A DNA stretch of 39,788 bases from Anaerolineae bacterium. GTDB taxonomy: Bacteria > Chloroflexota > Anaerolineae > JAAYZQ01. Of the stretch, positions 17,927 through 26,110 are shown piece by piece (position 1 is the first letter of the stretch; each line of letters opens with the position of its first letter). The translations under genes and the position numbers were made by a program. The stretch lies in NCBI GenBank assembly GCA_016929795.1, contig JAFGIA010000375.1, positions 1-39,788 on the forward strand. The letters are read 5' to 3'. Under the pieces are notes generated by a model. It did not search any database, was not told the origin of the DNA, and saw only the letters and a list, made by a program, of their open reading frames with translations.

Positions 17927-20623
17927 ATGCCAATACTCTTACGAGCGACTGAAGTCCTGAGCACGACCCAGGGTAGCCTCGTCTATCACCTGCTTGTTTT
18001 TTGGGCGGTGATGGCAGGGGCTGCTATGGCTCTGGGCGAATGGCGGCGCACCCGCCAGGAGCATACCTACCGGCTGGCTCTCGCACTATCCGGGTTTGCG
18101 GCTGCGCGAGCTGTGTATGCCGTGGGGGCCTTGTTCGCTGCCTGGAACTGGGTTTCACCTGTTGTGTTGCTTCCCCCACTCGAGCGCTGCATCGACACTG
18201 CCAGTCTTGCATTCCTGGTGTGGGCCCTTGTGCCGGCGGGCCGGTGGAGCATGCGCCAGTGGCACACTGTGCTCGTCGTCGTGTTGGCCCTCATGGGCGG
18301 CACCTGCGCCATCCTGGTGAGCCAGTGGGCAGAGGCACTGGCCGCGGGGAGTGCACCGGCGTACAACCCATTCTGGCAGGCCTGGCTGTGGGCCGTTCTA
18401 CAGCTTGGAGCGTCTTTGCTGGCAGGGTACCTTGTCGTTCGCCGCCGCCCGGCAGCGTGGGGTATCTACCTGGCAGGCGTGATCATGTTCATCATCGGCA
18501 TATGCGCACAGTGGTGGCTGGGGCAGTGGCCCTATCCAGCCACCGCGCCGCATATCCCCGTGTGGCAGCGCCTGGCAACCCTGGTTGCCTATCCTCTCGT
18601 CGCCTTTGCAGTGTATCAGGACGTTGTTGCAGGGCTGCGCGTGCAGAGCCGCGAGCTACAGGATATCAGCCAGGCATCACTGGATCAGATCAAGAGCCTG
18701 CTCTACCTTTTTGAAGCCAGCCAGCAGACGTTCAGCTCTCTCGATCTGCCCATGGTGCTCGACAATGCGGTGCGTGGTATCGCCCGCGTGCTCAACGCTG
18801 ACCAATGCGCCATTGCGTTCCCCGAAGAGGGGAACACGGGGCAGATGCGCCTGGTGGCGATCCACAACCCGGTCAGGCAAGGCCGCGGCGAGGCTGTGGC
18901 TTTTCCTCTCGAATACCAGCTGACAGTTCAACAGGCGATCCGCCGTCGACGGCATATCGTCGTCGAGAACTCGGATAATGTCCAGCTCAAGGTGCTCTTT
19001 GCGCTCCTTGGCTCTGCCGAAACCGGCCCACTCCTCGTCCAGCCCTTGATGGGAGATAGGGAGACGGTCGGAGCGATTATTGTGGGCAACTCGCGCTCGC
19101 ACCGGCCTTTTGGTGCCAACGAGGTCAAGCTCTGCCAATCGATGTCCGAGCAGGTGGCGACGGCGGTGCAGAACGCAAGGCGCTATCAGGCAAGCCAGCA
19201 GGCGATGCAGGAGCTGGCCAAGGCCCAGGCGGAGGATCAAAAAGCGCTCCGACAGGCGAGGACGCAGATCGAGGAGCTGACGGGCCGGCTGGCTGAGACG
19301 CGCGCACAGGCCGACGAGATAGAGCGACGTGAGCTGGCCGCGCGCGAGGTGCGGAACGCGATCGAGATCAAGCTTGCCAGCAGCCGGGCCGAAGTAGACG
19401 CCCTGTCGGAGCGGCTGTCGGTGCTGGAAAGTGACCTGGCGCAGGCGCATGCCTCTAGCCAGGCACAGACACGCTGGCACGAGCACGAGCTCGGCCGGCT
19501 CGAAAATGAGTGGGAAGACTCACTGCTTGCCACTCAGATTAGCCAGGCTGTGATCCAGGGCATGACCGCGGGCGTGCTGGTGACAGATGAAAAAGGGCAA
19601 ATTGAGCTGATGAATGTGGCGGCCGAGATCTTGATGGATCTTGGCAGGGAGGAAATTGAAGGGCTGCCGCTGGAAGAGATCGGCGAGGATGTGCGTTGGA
19701 AGCAGGCTGTGGCCACGGCGGCAGCGGGTGAAGCGGTGCGCGTGACCCTTCGTTTAGGCATGAATACGCTCATGTGCGACGTGGCCCCCCTGCCCGAACC
19801 CGATCAGGCGATGGATACCACCGGACGGCTGGTGGCCATTCTCCAGGATATCACCACCGAAGCCCAGGAGCAGCAGGACCGTCTTGCCACGGTGGCCCAG
19901 ATCGCAGACGATCTCCGCACTCCCATCACCACGATTGGCAACTATGCCGATCTTTTGCTCAACTCTGAGGTGGACGTGCCGAGTGAGCGGAAGGGCCACT
20001 TTTTGTCGCGCATCAAGGCAGGTGTGGATCAGATATCCGCCCTGGTTACGGGCATTGCTGATATCACAAACCTTGAAGGGGTGTGGTCCAGACCGGAGAG
20101 GCATCCGATAGAGATTGCTGGTCTTGTGGATCTGGCACTGGCCGACTCTCGCGCATACTTTGAGGACCGGGATCTGACGATCGAGATCGACCTGCCACCT
20201 GACCTGCCGGAGGTTGCCGCCGACCACGACTATATGCGGCGCATCCTGGGCAATTTGCTCACGAATGCCTCGCTGGCATCTTCTCTCGGCGGGCAGGTAC
20301 GTGTCCAGGCTACTCACACGCACACCCCCCCGATCCAGAGTGATGGACGGCGGCTTGACGGCGAGTTGTTTGTCATGGTGTCTGTCCAGGATTCAGGGGG
20401 TGGCCTATCGGATGAAGCCCTTGGCCGCGTGTTCGATCGGGCCCGGCCAAGGGGTAAGCCAACAGGCCTTGGCGGCTCGGGGGCCGATATGGCACTCGTC
20501 AAGGCATTGGTGGAGGCACATGGCGGGCGGTTGTGGGTAGAGAGCGATCCTGGTGTCGGAACGACTTTTCGCTTTGTCCTTCCTGTGAACAACCAGCTCG
20601 AGGATGCATACAGGGCCATATGA
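17927..20623 (+). CDS. Membrane GAF/PAS histidine-kinase-like protein lacking the phospho-acceptor His
   Basis: An 898-residue sensor. Residues 1-230 hold seven or eight hydrophobic segments; a GAF domain spans about 265-425, a coiled coil 425-530, a PAS-like domain 540-650, then a HisKA-like helix and a HATPase_c domain (about 755-895). The ATPase keeps an N-box (RRILGNLLTNASLAS), a G1 box (VQDSGGGLS) and a glycine-rich lid (GLGGSGADMALVK). In the dimerisation helix, where SHELRTP is expected, the sequence is ADDLRTP, with Asp661 in the His position. It therefore cannot autophosphorylate in the standard way. No response regulator is adjacent. ATG 17927 is the first start after an in-frame TGA at 17906 and has little Shine-Dalgarno character. 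It overlaps the next gene by four bases. Confidence 0.88.
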   Translation: MPILLRATEVLSTTQGSLVYHLLVFWAVMAGAAMALGEWRRTRQEHTYRLALALSGFAAARAVYAVGALFAAWNWVSPVVLLPPLERCIDTASLAFLVWALVPAGRWSMRQWHTVLVVVLALMGGTCAILVSQWAEALAAGSAPAYNPFWQAWLWAVLQLGASLLAGYLVVRRRPAAWGIYLAGVIMFIIGICAQWWLGQWPYPATAPHIPVWQRLATLVAYPLVAFAVYQDVVAGLRVQSRELQDISQASLDQIKSLLYLFEASQQTFSSLDLPMVLDNAVRGIARVLNADQCAIAFPEEGNTGQMRLVAIHNPVRQGRGEAVAFPLEYQLTVQQAIRRRRHIVVENSDNVQLKVLFALLGSAETGPLLVQPLMGDRETVGAIIVGNSRSHRPFGANEVKLCQSMSEQVATAVQNARRYQASQQAMQELAKAQAEDQKALRQARTQIEELTGRLAETRAQADEIERRELAAREVRNAIEIKLASSRAEVDALSERLSVLESDLAQAHASSQAQTRWHEHELGRLENEWEDSLLATQISQAVIQGMTAGVLVTDEKGQIELMNVAAEILMDLGREEIEGLPLEEIGEDVRWKQAVATAAAGEAVRVTLRLGMNTLMCDVAPLPEPDQAMDTTGRLVAILQDITTEAQEQQDRLATVAQIADDLRTPITTIGNYADLLLNSEVDVPSERKGHFLSRIKAGVDQISALVTGIADITNLEGVWSRPERHPIEIAGLVDLALADSRAYFEDRDLTIEIDLPPDLPEVAADHDYMRRILGNLLTNASLASSLGGQVRVQATHTHTPPIQSDGRRLDGELFVMVSVQDSGGGLSDEALGRVFDRARPRGKPTGLGGSGADMALVKALVEAHGGRLWVESDPGVGTTFRFVLPVNNQLEDAYRAI

Positions 20624-21750
20624 CGCGCCAGGATGGTAGCCACCCAAACAAGACACGTACTCTCGCGGCCCGTGAATCGGGCCTGGGTGCTCTCGTTGCC
20701 GGGCTGACGGCGGCCCTGGTGTTGATATTGAGCCTAGTCGCTGCGATGGCGATTGGCGTGGAAGAATCACGGCTTGTGGCGCAGGTGCAGGCGACTGCCA
20801 CACCTACCCAGCGCGCAACGGTCGTCGATGCGCCGGCAGGCAGCGCCACGCCCACGGCAACATCTCGGCCGCCCACGCCTTTGCCGGCCCCATCATCCAC
20901 GCCCGAGCCGGTACCCAGCGCAGTCCCATCGCCGACCTGCGTTCCCCCAGCCTCGTGGCATGTGTATATCGTGCAGACGGGGGACAGCCTCGCGGCGCTG
21001 GCGGTGCGCTACGGGACGACAGAAGGCGCGCTGCAACGCGCCAATTGCTTGTCGAGCCCACACCTGACCGGCGGGCAAATCCTCTATGTCCCGAGGGTTG
21101 TCGCCACTTCTACAGCGTGTGGGCATCCCAGTACGTGGGTGCGCTACACGGTGCAGAGAGGCGACACATGGTCGGAGCTTGCCAGGAGGGTTGGGTCAAC
21201 TGTCGCCGCGCTCAAGCAGGCGAATTGCCGATCGAGTGACACGATCTATGTGGGGGAGACGCTGTGGGTGCCCCGCCTGCCTGCAACGCCTCCGCTTCCA
21301 ACCTCAACCAGGCGGCCGACCAGGACTCCGGAAGCTACTCCGAGTCCAACGGGCACAGGGGCGACGCCGACTCCGTCGCCGACGGAGGGTGGAACGGTCG
21401 AGCCAACAGAGAGTGTGACGCCGTCGCCCACGGCAACCGGGTCGGGAGAGCCAACGGAGACGTCTGTTCCGCCAACAGGTGGGGTGCCGAGCGACACACC
21501 GGTTCCGCCCACCGATGTCATTCCGAGCGACACGCCGGTTCCGCCAACGGGCGTGGTGCCAAGCGACACACCGGTTCCGCCCACCGATGTCGTTCCGAGC
21601 GATACACCGCAGCCGACTGCCGCTCCGAGTGACACACCGCGGCCCACCGTCGTGCCAACCGACACGCCGCGGCCCACCTCTGTACCGACACAGACGCCTG
21701 TACCTACCAAAGAGCCGGCGCCTTCGTCCACGCCATCCAATGAGCCGTAA
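20620..21750 (+). CDS. Membrane-anchored double LysM protein with Pro/Thr-rich tail
   Basis: A 376-residue protein with a short cytoplasmic N-terminus, one membrane segment (about 21-45), a Thr/Pro linker and two LysM domains: YIVQTGDSLAALAVRYG (about 116-159) and YTVQRGDTWSELARRVG (about 174-219). LysM binds N-acetylglucosamine polymers, typically peptidoglycan. Each LysM has an extra Cys (ANC) that could form disulphides outside the cell. The last 155 residues are a low-complexity tail with 12-residue repeats around PSDTPVPPT. ATG 20620 overlaps the upstream stop (ATGA); the open frame to 20533 is a shadow. No enzymatic domain is seen, so an envelope-binding or scaffold role is likely. Confidence 0.88.
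   Translation: MTRQDGSHPNKTRTLAARESGLGALVAGLTAALVLILSLVAAMAIGVEESRLVAQVQATATPTQRATVVDAPAGSATPTATSRPPTPLPAPSSTPEPVPSAVPSPTCVPPASWHVYIVQTGDSLAALAVRYGTTEGALQRANCLSSPHLTGGQILYVPRVVATSTACGHPSTWVRYTVQRGDTWSELARRVGSTVAALKQANCRSSDTIYVGETLWVPRLPATPPLPTSTRRPTRTPEATPSPTGTGATPTPSPTEGGTVEPTESVTPSPTATGSGEPTETSVPPTGGVPSDTPVPPTDVIPSDTPVPPTGVVPSDTPVPPTDVVPSDTPQPTAAPSDTPRPTVVPTDTPRPTSVPTQTPVPTKEPAPSSTPSNEP
21448..21627 (+). repeat. 36-bp in-frame tandem repeat
   Basis: About five 36-bp units encode the 12-residue motif V-P-S-D-T-P-V-P-P-T-x-V in the tail of the LysM protein. Units at 21484, 21520 and 21556 are nearly identical; the first (21448) and last (21592) are degenerate. Unit number can change by slippage without shifting frame. 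Confidence 0.85.
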
Positions 21751-21771
21751 CGGCGCGCCAAAAGAAAAAAG

Positions 21772-22146
21772 ATGAATCTATTTGACTGGCTTCTCGTGGG
21801 GCACCTGGTAGGAGATTTCCTTTTTCAGAGTGATGGGATGGCCCGCCACAAGGCACAGAATTGGCCGTGGATGCTCAAGCACGTGACGATCTATACGGCC
21901 ATTGTGGCGGTGGTGTTGGTTATCTATGCCTTGATCCATCGCCTGCCGGCATGGGCAGTGGTGGCGGCTATTCTTTCTATCTTTGGCACCCACCTGGCCC
22001 TCGATCGTCGCCACTTTACCCTGTGGTGGATGCGCCAGATGGGGATGGCACCAGACCACCCCTGGCTTTCAGTTGCCGTAGACCAGGTGTTTCATGTGCT
22101 GACGCTTGCCGTCGTGGCGCAGTTGCTCCTTCTGGTGCAGCCTTGA
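21772..22146 (+). CDS. DUF3307 membrane protein
   Basis: A 124-residue integral membrane protein. The start MNLFDWLLVGHLVGDFLFQS contains the HLxGDFxFQ motif of the DUF3307 family; further polar residues inside membrane segments are His in LKHVTIYTAIV, the THLALDRRHF motif and VDQVFHVL. About three to four transmembrane helices. The buried His/Asp residues recall metal-binding membrane proteins, but no function is established to my knowledge. It lies 21 bp after the LysM gene and 5 bp before the penicillin-binding protein, so it is probably in the same operon. ATG 21772 has only a purine run (AAAAGAAAAAAG) as ribosome-binding site. Confidence 0.8.
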   Translation: MNLFDWLLVGHLVGDFLFQSDGMARHKAQNWPWMLKHVTIYTAIVAVVLVIYALIHRLPAWAVVAAILSIFGTHLALDRRHFTLWWMRQMGMAPDHPWLSVAVDQVFHVLTLAVVAQLLLLVQP

Positions 22147-22151
22147 AAAGG

Positions 22152-24308
22152 ATGACGGTTTTGGCTGGCATCGGGCGGCTGTGCCTGTTGCTGGGGATGG
22201 TTGTGATGCTGAGCGCTGCCTGCAGCGTTCCCATGCTGGCCCCTACCCCCACTCCCGTTCCGTCTCCCACACCTGATCTGCCCCCCGCCGACGAGGCCGC
22301 CTACCTCTTTTTGCACGCGTGGGAACAGGATGACTATGCCACGATGTACAGGCTGATTTCGCCGGATGCAAGCAGTGCCTATTCGCTCGAGGCGTTCAGC
22401 GACATGTACAAGTCGGTGGCAGCCGAGGCGGATTTGTATGGCATCGCAGCCAGCATCCTGTCGGCCTACCAGCCTGGCTACCAGGCCGAGGTCGCATTCC
22501 ATGTCGAGTTTCGCAGTGCGAGTGTTGGCACCTTCGAGTTGGAGAACAGGATGTACCTGGCGTACGAGCAAGGAGCATGGGAGATTGCCTGGTCGCCGGC
22601 TCTGATCTTGCCACAACTGAGCGATGAGACGTTCGTACACCTCACCCCACGCGTCCCATCGCGTGGGAATATCTATGATCGAAATGGGGGGGGGCTGGCG
22701 GTGCAAGGCGAGCTGGTTGAGGTTGGAGTGGTGCCGGGCGACATCCAGGATGAGACGGTGCTTCTTGCCCAGCTCTCCGCTGTGCTTGGCGAGCCGGCTG
22801 CCAGCCTGCGCGAACGCTACGCCGGGGCACAACCCGACTGGTACGTGCCGCTCGGACGCATCCCTGTGGCAGTGGCGCAGGCGAACTATGAGCTGCTGAA
22901 TGTGACGCCGGGTATCGAGCTGCACGAGGCGTGGACGAGATCGTATCGATCCGAGATCATTGCCCCGCACGTCGTCGGTATCGTGGGGCCGATCGCCGAA
23001 GACGAGATCGACTTGTGGCACGAGGTGGGATACAGCGGCGACGAGCTGGTGGGCCAGTTCGGGTTGGAAAAGTGGGGTGAGCCTTATCTTTCGGGCGAGC
23101 GTGGCGGCAGGCTGGAGATCCTGAGCTTTGAAGGGGATCGGGTGGCCGTGCTTGCAGACCGCCCGGCTCGCGAAGCAGACAGCATCTATACCACGTTCGA
23201 TCGCGAATTCCAAAAGAGGGTGCAGGAGATCCTGGGGGAGCGCCTGGGAGCCATCGCAGTGGTCGAAGTAGAGACCGGGCGCGTGCTGGCCTTGGCCACC
23301 TATCCGCTGTTCGACCCGAACCTGTTTCCCACCGGCATCAGCTCTGCGGAGTGGCAAAGGCTGCAAGCGGATTTGCGCCGGCCCCTGGTGAACCGCGCGA
23401 CCCAGGGAACCTACCCGGCGGGCAGTGTGTTCAAGATCGTCAGCACGGCGGCGGGAATGGATGCGGGTGGGCTGACAGCTTCCAGTTCGTTCATCTGTAA
23501 GGGCACGTGGACCGGCCTGGGGCCAGAGTGGCCCAAGACGTGCTGGCTCAAGAGCGGCCACGGCAATATCTCGCTCGACCGGGCGCTGACGGTGTCGTGC
23601 GACATTACCTACTACCAGGTGGGCTTGATGCTCAATGGGGTGGGCCAGGATGTGCTGCCCACCTACGCCCGGCGATTCGGCTTTGGCGCGCCGACGGGGA
23701 TCGAGATCGCCGAAGAAGCGGGGCTGGTGCCCGATCCTGCCTGGAAGATCGCGACCAAGGGGGAGGGCTGGGCGCCGGGGGATTCTGTGAACCTGGCCAT
23801 CGGGCAGGCAGAGCTGCAGGTCACGCCACTCCAAGTGGCTGTGATGCTCGCCGCTGTGGGCAATGGCGGAACGCTCTACCGTCCACAGGTCGTAGAGATG
23901 GTGGCGGCAGATGCCGACGCGCCGCAATGGGTATTTGAGCCGGTCGTGGCAGGTAAGCTCAATATCGACGCGGCCGATCTGGCAGTGATCCAGCAGAGCC
24001 TGTACCGCGTCACGTCGGCCGCCGAAGGCACAGCCTATCAGGCGTTTGAAGGACTGGACATGGGAGTGGCGGGCAAAACGGGCACGGCCGAGAGTGGGCA
24101 GAGCTTGCCTCATGCCTGGTTTGCCGGATATGCCCCTTTCGAGAACCCCGAGATTGCCATCGCCGTGATCGTCGAAAATGCGGGCGAGGGGGCAACCTAC
24201 GCAGCGCCCCTCTTCCGGCAGGTGCTCGAAGCGTACTATGGCATCGAGCCGGAACCGGCAGCCGAGGGTACGCCGCAAGCCACGCCAAGCCCAACGCCTG
24301 GCCCATGA
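22152..24308 (+). CDS. Class B penicillin-binding protein (D,D-transpeptidase) with MecA_N-like domain
   Basis: Cross-links peptidoglycan outside the membrane. The 718-residue product has an N-terminal signal ending LSAACS, a plausible lipobox, then a Pro/Thr linker, an NTF2-like (MecA_N type) domain at about 45-160, a dimerisation domain beginning RVPSRGNIYDRNG, and the transpeptidase domain. Catalytic motifs: SVFK with nucleophile Ser425, SCD (482-484; SxD replaces SxN, as in PBP2-type enzymes) and KTG (642-644). ATG 22152 was chosen; TTG 22143 is an in-frame alternative. The large open frame back to 21861 is a shadow over DUF3307. The layout resembles Gram-positive class B3 enzymes. Confidence 0.93.
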   Translation: MTVLAGIGRLCLLLGMVVMLSAACSVPMLAPTPTPVPSPTPDLPPADEAAYLFLHAWEQDDYATMYRLISPDASSAYSLEAFSDMYKSVAAEADLYGIAASILSAYQPGYQAEVAFHVEFRSASVGTFELENRMYLAYEQGAWEIAWSPALILPQLSDETFVHLTPRVPSRGNIYDRNGGGLAVQGELVEVGVVPGDIQDETVLLAQLSAVLGEPAASLRERYAGAQPDWYVPLGRIPVAVAQANYELLNVTPGIELHEAWTRSYRSEIIAPHVVGIVGPIAEDEIDLWHEVGYSGDELVGQFGLEKWGEPYLSGERGGRLEILSFEGDRVAVLADRPAREADSIYTTFDREFQKRVQEILGERLGAIAVVEVETGRVLALATYPLFDPNLFPTGISSAEWQRLQADLRRPLVNRATQGTYPAGSVFKIVSTAAGMDAGGLTASSSFICKGTWTGLGPEWPKTCWLKSGHGNISLDRALTVSCDITYYQVGLMLNGVGQDVLPTYARRFGFGAPTGIEIAEEAGLVPDPAWKIATKGEGWAPGDSVNLAIGQAELQVTPLQVAVMLAAVGNGGTLYRPQVVEMVAADADAPQWVFEPVVAGKLNIDAADLAVIQQSLYRVTSAAEGTAYQAFEGLDMGVAGKTGTAESGQSLPHAWFAGYAPFENPEIAIAVIVENAGEGATYAAPLFRQVLEAYYGIEPEPAAEGTPQATPSPTPGP

Positions 24309-24342
24309 TTTTGAGACGTGGTTCGGGCTCAGCAGGCCGGGC

Positions 24343-24366
24343 CATTGCGCCCTGCAAGGGGCAATG
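24343..24366 (+). repeat. Hairpin in spacer before mevalonate kinase
   Basis: CATTGC (24343-24348) pairs with GCAATG (24361-24366), extended by CCC/GGG around a small loop with one bulge. There is no T-run. It occupies the 112-bp gap 24309-24420, in which I see no clear promoter. Role unknown. Confidence 0.35.
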
Positions 24367-24420
24367 TGGGATCTGCCCGATCTCTTTCAGAAGATGTGCC
24401 AGGTCCAGCAAGGAGCAGTC

Positions 24421-25350
24421 ATGACATCAGCGTCGGCACCCGGCAAGGTGATCCTGGCTGGCGAGCACGCGGTGGTCTATGGTCGTCCGGCTGTGGCTGT
24501 GCCCGTGGCAGAGGTACAGGCCAGCGCCCAGGTCGAAACAGGCGCCACGGGGCAGGGCGCCGTCGTTCTTGCTCCAGATGTGCAGCGCACAGTGGCAGTT
24601 GCCGAGGCTGGCGATCAGGAACCGCTGGCACACATTGTGCGGCTGGCGCTGCAACAAATGGGGCAGGAGATCGACCCTGACATTACGATCACTGTTACCT
24701 CGACCATTCCCATCGGACGGGGGCTGGGCAGCGGCGCCGCGATCTCGACGGCCATCGTGCGCGCGCTGGCGGCACACTATAAGCAATGGATGTCATCCCG
24801 TGCGGTGAGCGACCTGGTCTACCAGGTAGAGCAGATCTATCATGGCAGCCCCTCGGGCATCGACAACACGGTTATTTCTTTTGAGAAACCGATCTTTTTC
24901 GTCAAGGACGAGGGCTGGGAAGTGTTCTGGGTGGGGCAGCCCTTCTGGCTGGCAATTGCCGACACAGGCATCGCCAGCGCCACGCGGCAGGTGGTGGGTG
25001 ATGTGCGGCGTCGCCTGGACGCAGAGCCAGATCTCTACTGCTCGCTCTTTGACCGGGTCGGCGCCATCGGCCACCAGGTGCGTGCGGCCATTGAAGTGGG
25101 CAACCTGGCGGCGTTGGGGCGGTTGATGGATGAGAACCACGCCTTGCTGCAACAGATCGGCGTCAGCTCGCCCGAGCTGGATCGGTTGGTGGCTGCCGCC
25201 AGGCAGGGGGGTGCCTTGGGTGCAAAACTGTCGGGTGCCGGATGGGGTGGCAACGCGATCGCACTCGTGACGGAGGAGACGAGTGCGTGTGTGGACATGA
25301 TGCTGCGTCTGGCCGGTGCGGTGAATGTGATCGTCACCCAGGTGCGGTAG
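24421..25350 (+). CDS. mvk: Mevalonate kinase (GHMP family)
   Basis: Phosphorylates mevalonate to 5-phosphomevalonate in isoprenoid synthesis. The 309-residue protein has all three GHMP motifs: APGKVILAGEHAVVYGRPA at the N-terminus, PIGRGLGSGAAISTAIVRAL in the middle (ATP phosphate loop), and KLSGAGWGGNAIAL near the C-terminus. The EHAVVYG stretch and PSGIDNTV favour mevalonate kinase over other GHMP enzymes. ATG 24421 has AAGGAG about eight bases upstream; the frame open to 24178 overlaps the previous gene. No other pathway gene is in the window. Several Chloroflexota are known to use mevalonate routes, so this fits. Confidence 0.9.
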   Translation: MTSASAPGKVILAGEHAVVYGRPAVAVPVAEVQASAQVETGATGQGAVVLAPDVQRTVAVAEAGDQEPLAHIVRLALQQMGQEIDPDITITVTSTIPIGRGLGSGAAISTAIVRALAAHYKQWMSSRAVSDLVYQVEQIYHGSPSGIDNTVISFEKPIFFVKDEGWEVFWVGQPFWLAIADTGIASATRQVVGDVRRRLDAEPDLYCSLFDRVGAIGHQVRAAIEVGNLAALGRLMDENHALLQQIGVSSPELDRLVAAARQGGALGAKLSGAGWGGNAIALVTEETSACVDMMLRLAGAVNVIVTQVR

Positions 25351-25367
25351 CAGCAAACCAGGTGCGG

Positions 25368-25610
25368 CTACTCGCGAAAGAACTCGATCACCTCTTTTTC
25401 TTCCTCGGTCTCCATAATCTCGACAAAGGTGATCCGGTCCCACGGAAAGATAAAGGACGTGGCGCCTTCGGTAATATAGTGGAGGGGCCGACCGTCGCGC
25501 CGGCGGGGGTTGGTGAAGGTGAGTGTCTGGTGAGTTGGATCGGGCCAATCCTCGATTTCGGCCACGATCGGATCTTCGTTGGCCAGGTGGATAATGACTA
25601 CCATCGACAT
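25368..25610 (-). CDS. Small acidic protein of unknown function, end of phospho-signalling operon
   Basis: An 80-residue protein beginning MSMVVIIHLANEDPIVAEIE and ending in an acidic helix (EEEKEVIEFFRE). The core has alternating hydrophobic beta-type residues and looks like one small compact domain. No signal peptide, membrane segment or known motif is seen. ATG 25610 is preceded by AAGGAGAG eight bases upstream on the minus strand, supporting real translation. It lies 17 bp beyond the FHA gene and is the last member of the minus-strand operon. I do not recognise the family. It converges with mevalonate kinase with a 17-bp gap and no clear terminator. Confidence 0.7.
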   Translation of the reverse strand: MSMVVIIHLANEDPIVAEIEDWPDPTHQTLTFTNPRRRDGRPLHYITEGATSFIFPWDRITFVEIMETEEEKEVIEFFRE

Positions 25611-25627
25611 GAGCTGCTCTCTCCTTG

Positions 25628-26110
25628 CTACTTCAAGTGAATCGTCAAGACGAGCTTGCCTAGCTGCACTTGATCTCCATCTTTGATCGGATAGGGCAAC
25701 TCGGGCACGAGGCGCGTCGCGTTGAGAAATGTGCCGTTCAGGCTGTTCAGGTCTTCGAGGAACACCTGACTCTCACGTAACGACACGCGCGCGTGGCGGC
25801 GGGAGACACCTTTTTCCATCCCCATCTCACTTGTCAAATCGACATCTGGAAAGATGGCGCGTCCCGCGTCGATGCGTCCAATCACCACCTCTTTCGACAG
25901 CGGCAACTCGATGTGGCCACCCTCTTCGATCGACAGGATCAGGCTCTTCATCGCGTGACCGCTATCCTGTCTACGCTCGCCCAGATCGGCCATCGGGCCG
26001 GTGAGTGGATCGGTGGCTTGTGCGTTTCCAGGGGCCAGGTAGGAGCCGCACTCTTCGCAAAAGAGTGTGTTCTCGGGGTACACACTCTGGCAGAAGGGAC
26101 ACTTAATCAT
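25628..26110 (-). CDS. Zinc-ribbon plus FHA domain protein
   Basis: A 160-residue reader protein. Residues 1-25 form a zinc ribbon (Cys4, Cys7, Cys18, Cys21 in CPFC...CEEC); a flexible linker follows; residues about 65-158 are an FHA domain with the hallmark [13 protein letters not shown] and NSLNGTFLN motifs that bind phosphothreonine. Soluble, no signal peptide. Its start overlaps the end of the DnaJ-vWA gene by eight bases, so it is translationally coupled. In context it is the likely reader of phosphorylation set by the kinase and removed by the PP2C enzyme upstream in the operon. Confidence 0.9.
   Translation of the reverse strand: MIKCPFCQSVYPENTLFCEECGSYLAPGNAQATDPLTGPMADLGERRQDSGHAMKSLILSIEEGGHIELPLSKEVVIGRIDAGRAIFPDVDLTSEMGMEKGVSRRHARVSLRESQVFLEDLNSLNGTFLNATRLVPELPYPIKDGDQVQLGKLVLTIHLK

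Noticed and set aside
17905..17952. 15-codon upstream ORF overlapping the kinase-like gene start
   Set aside because: No well-spaced ribosome-binding site and no further support; chance is likely.
22092..24278. 728-codon open frame on the minus strand
   Set aside because: Antisense to the penicillin-binding protein with intact catalytic motifs; composition is His/Arg-rich as in shadows.
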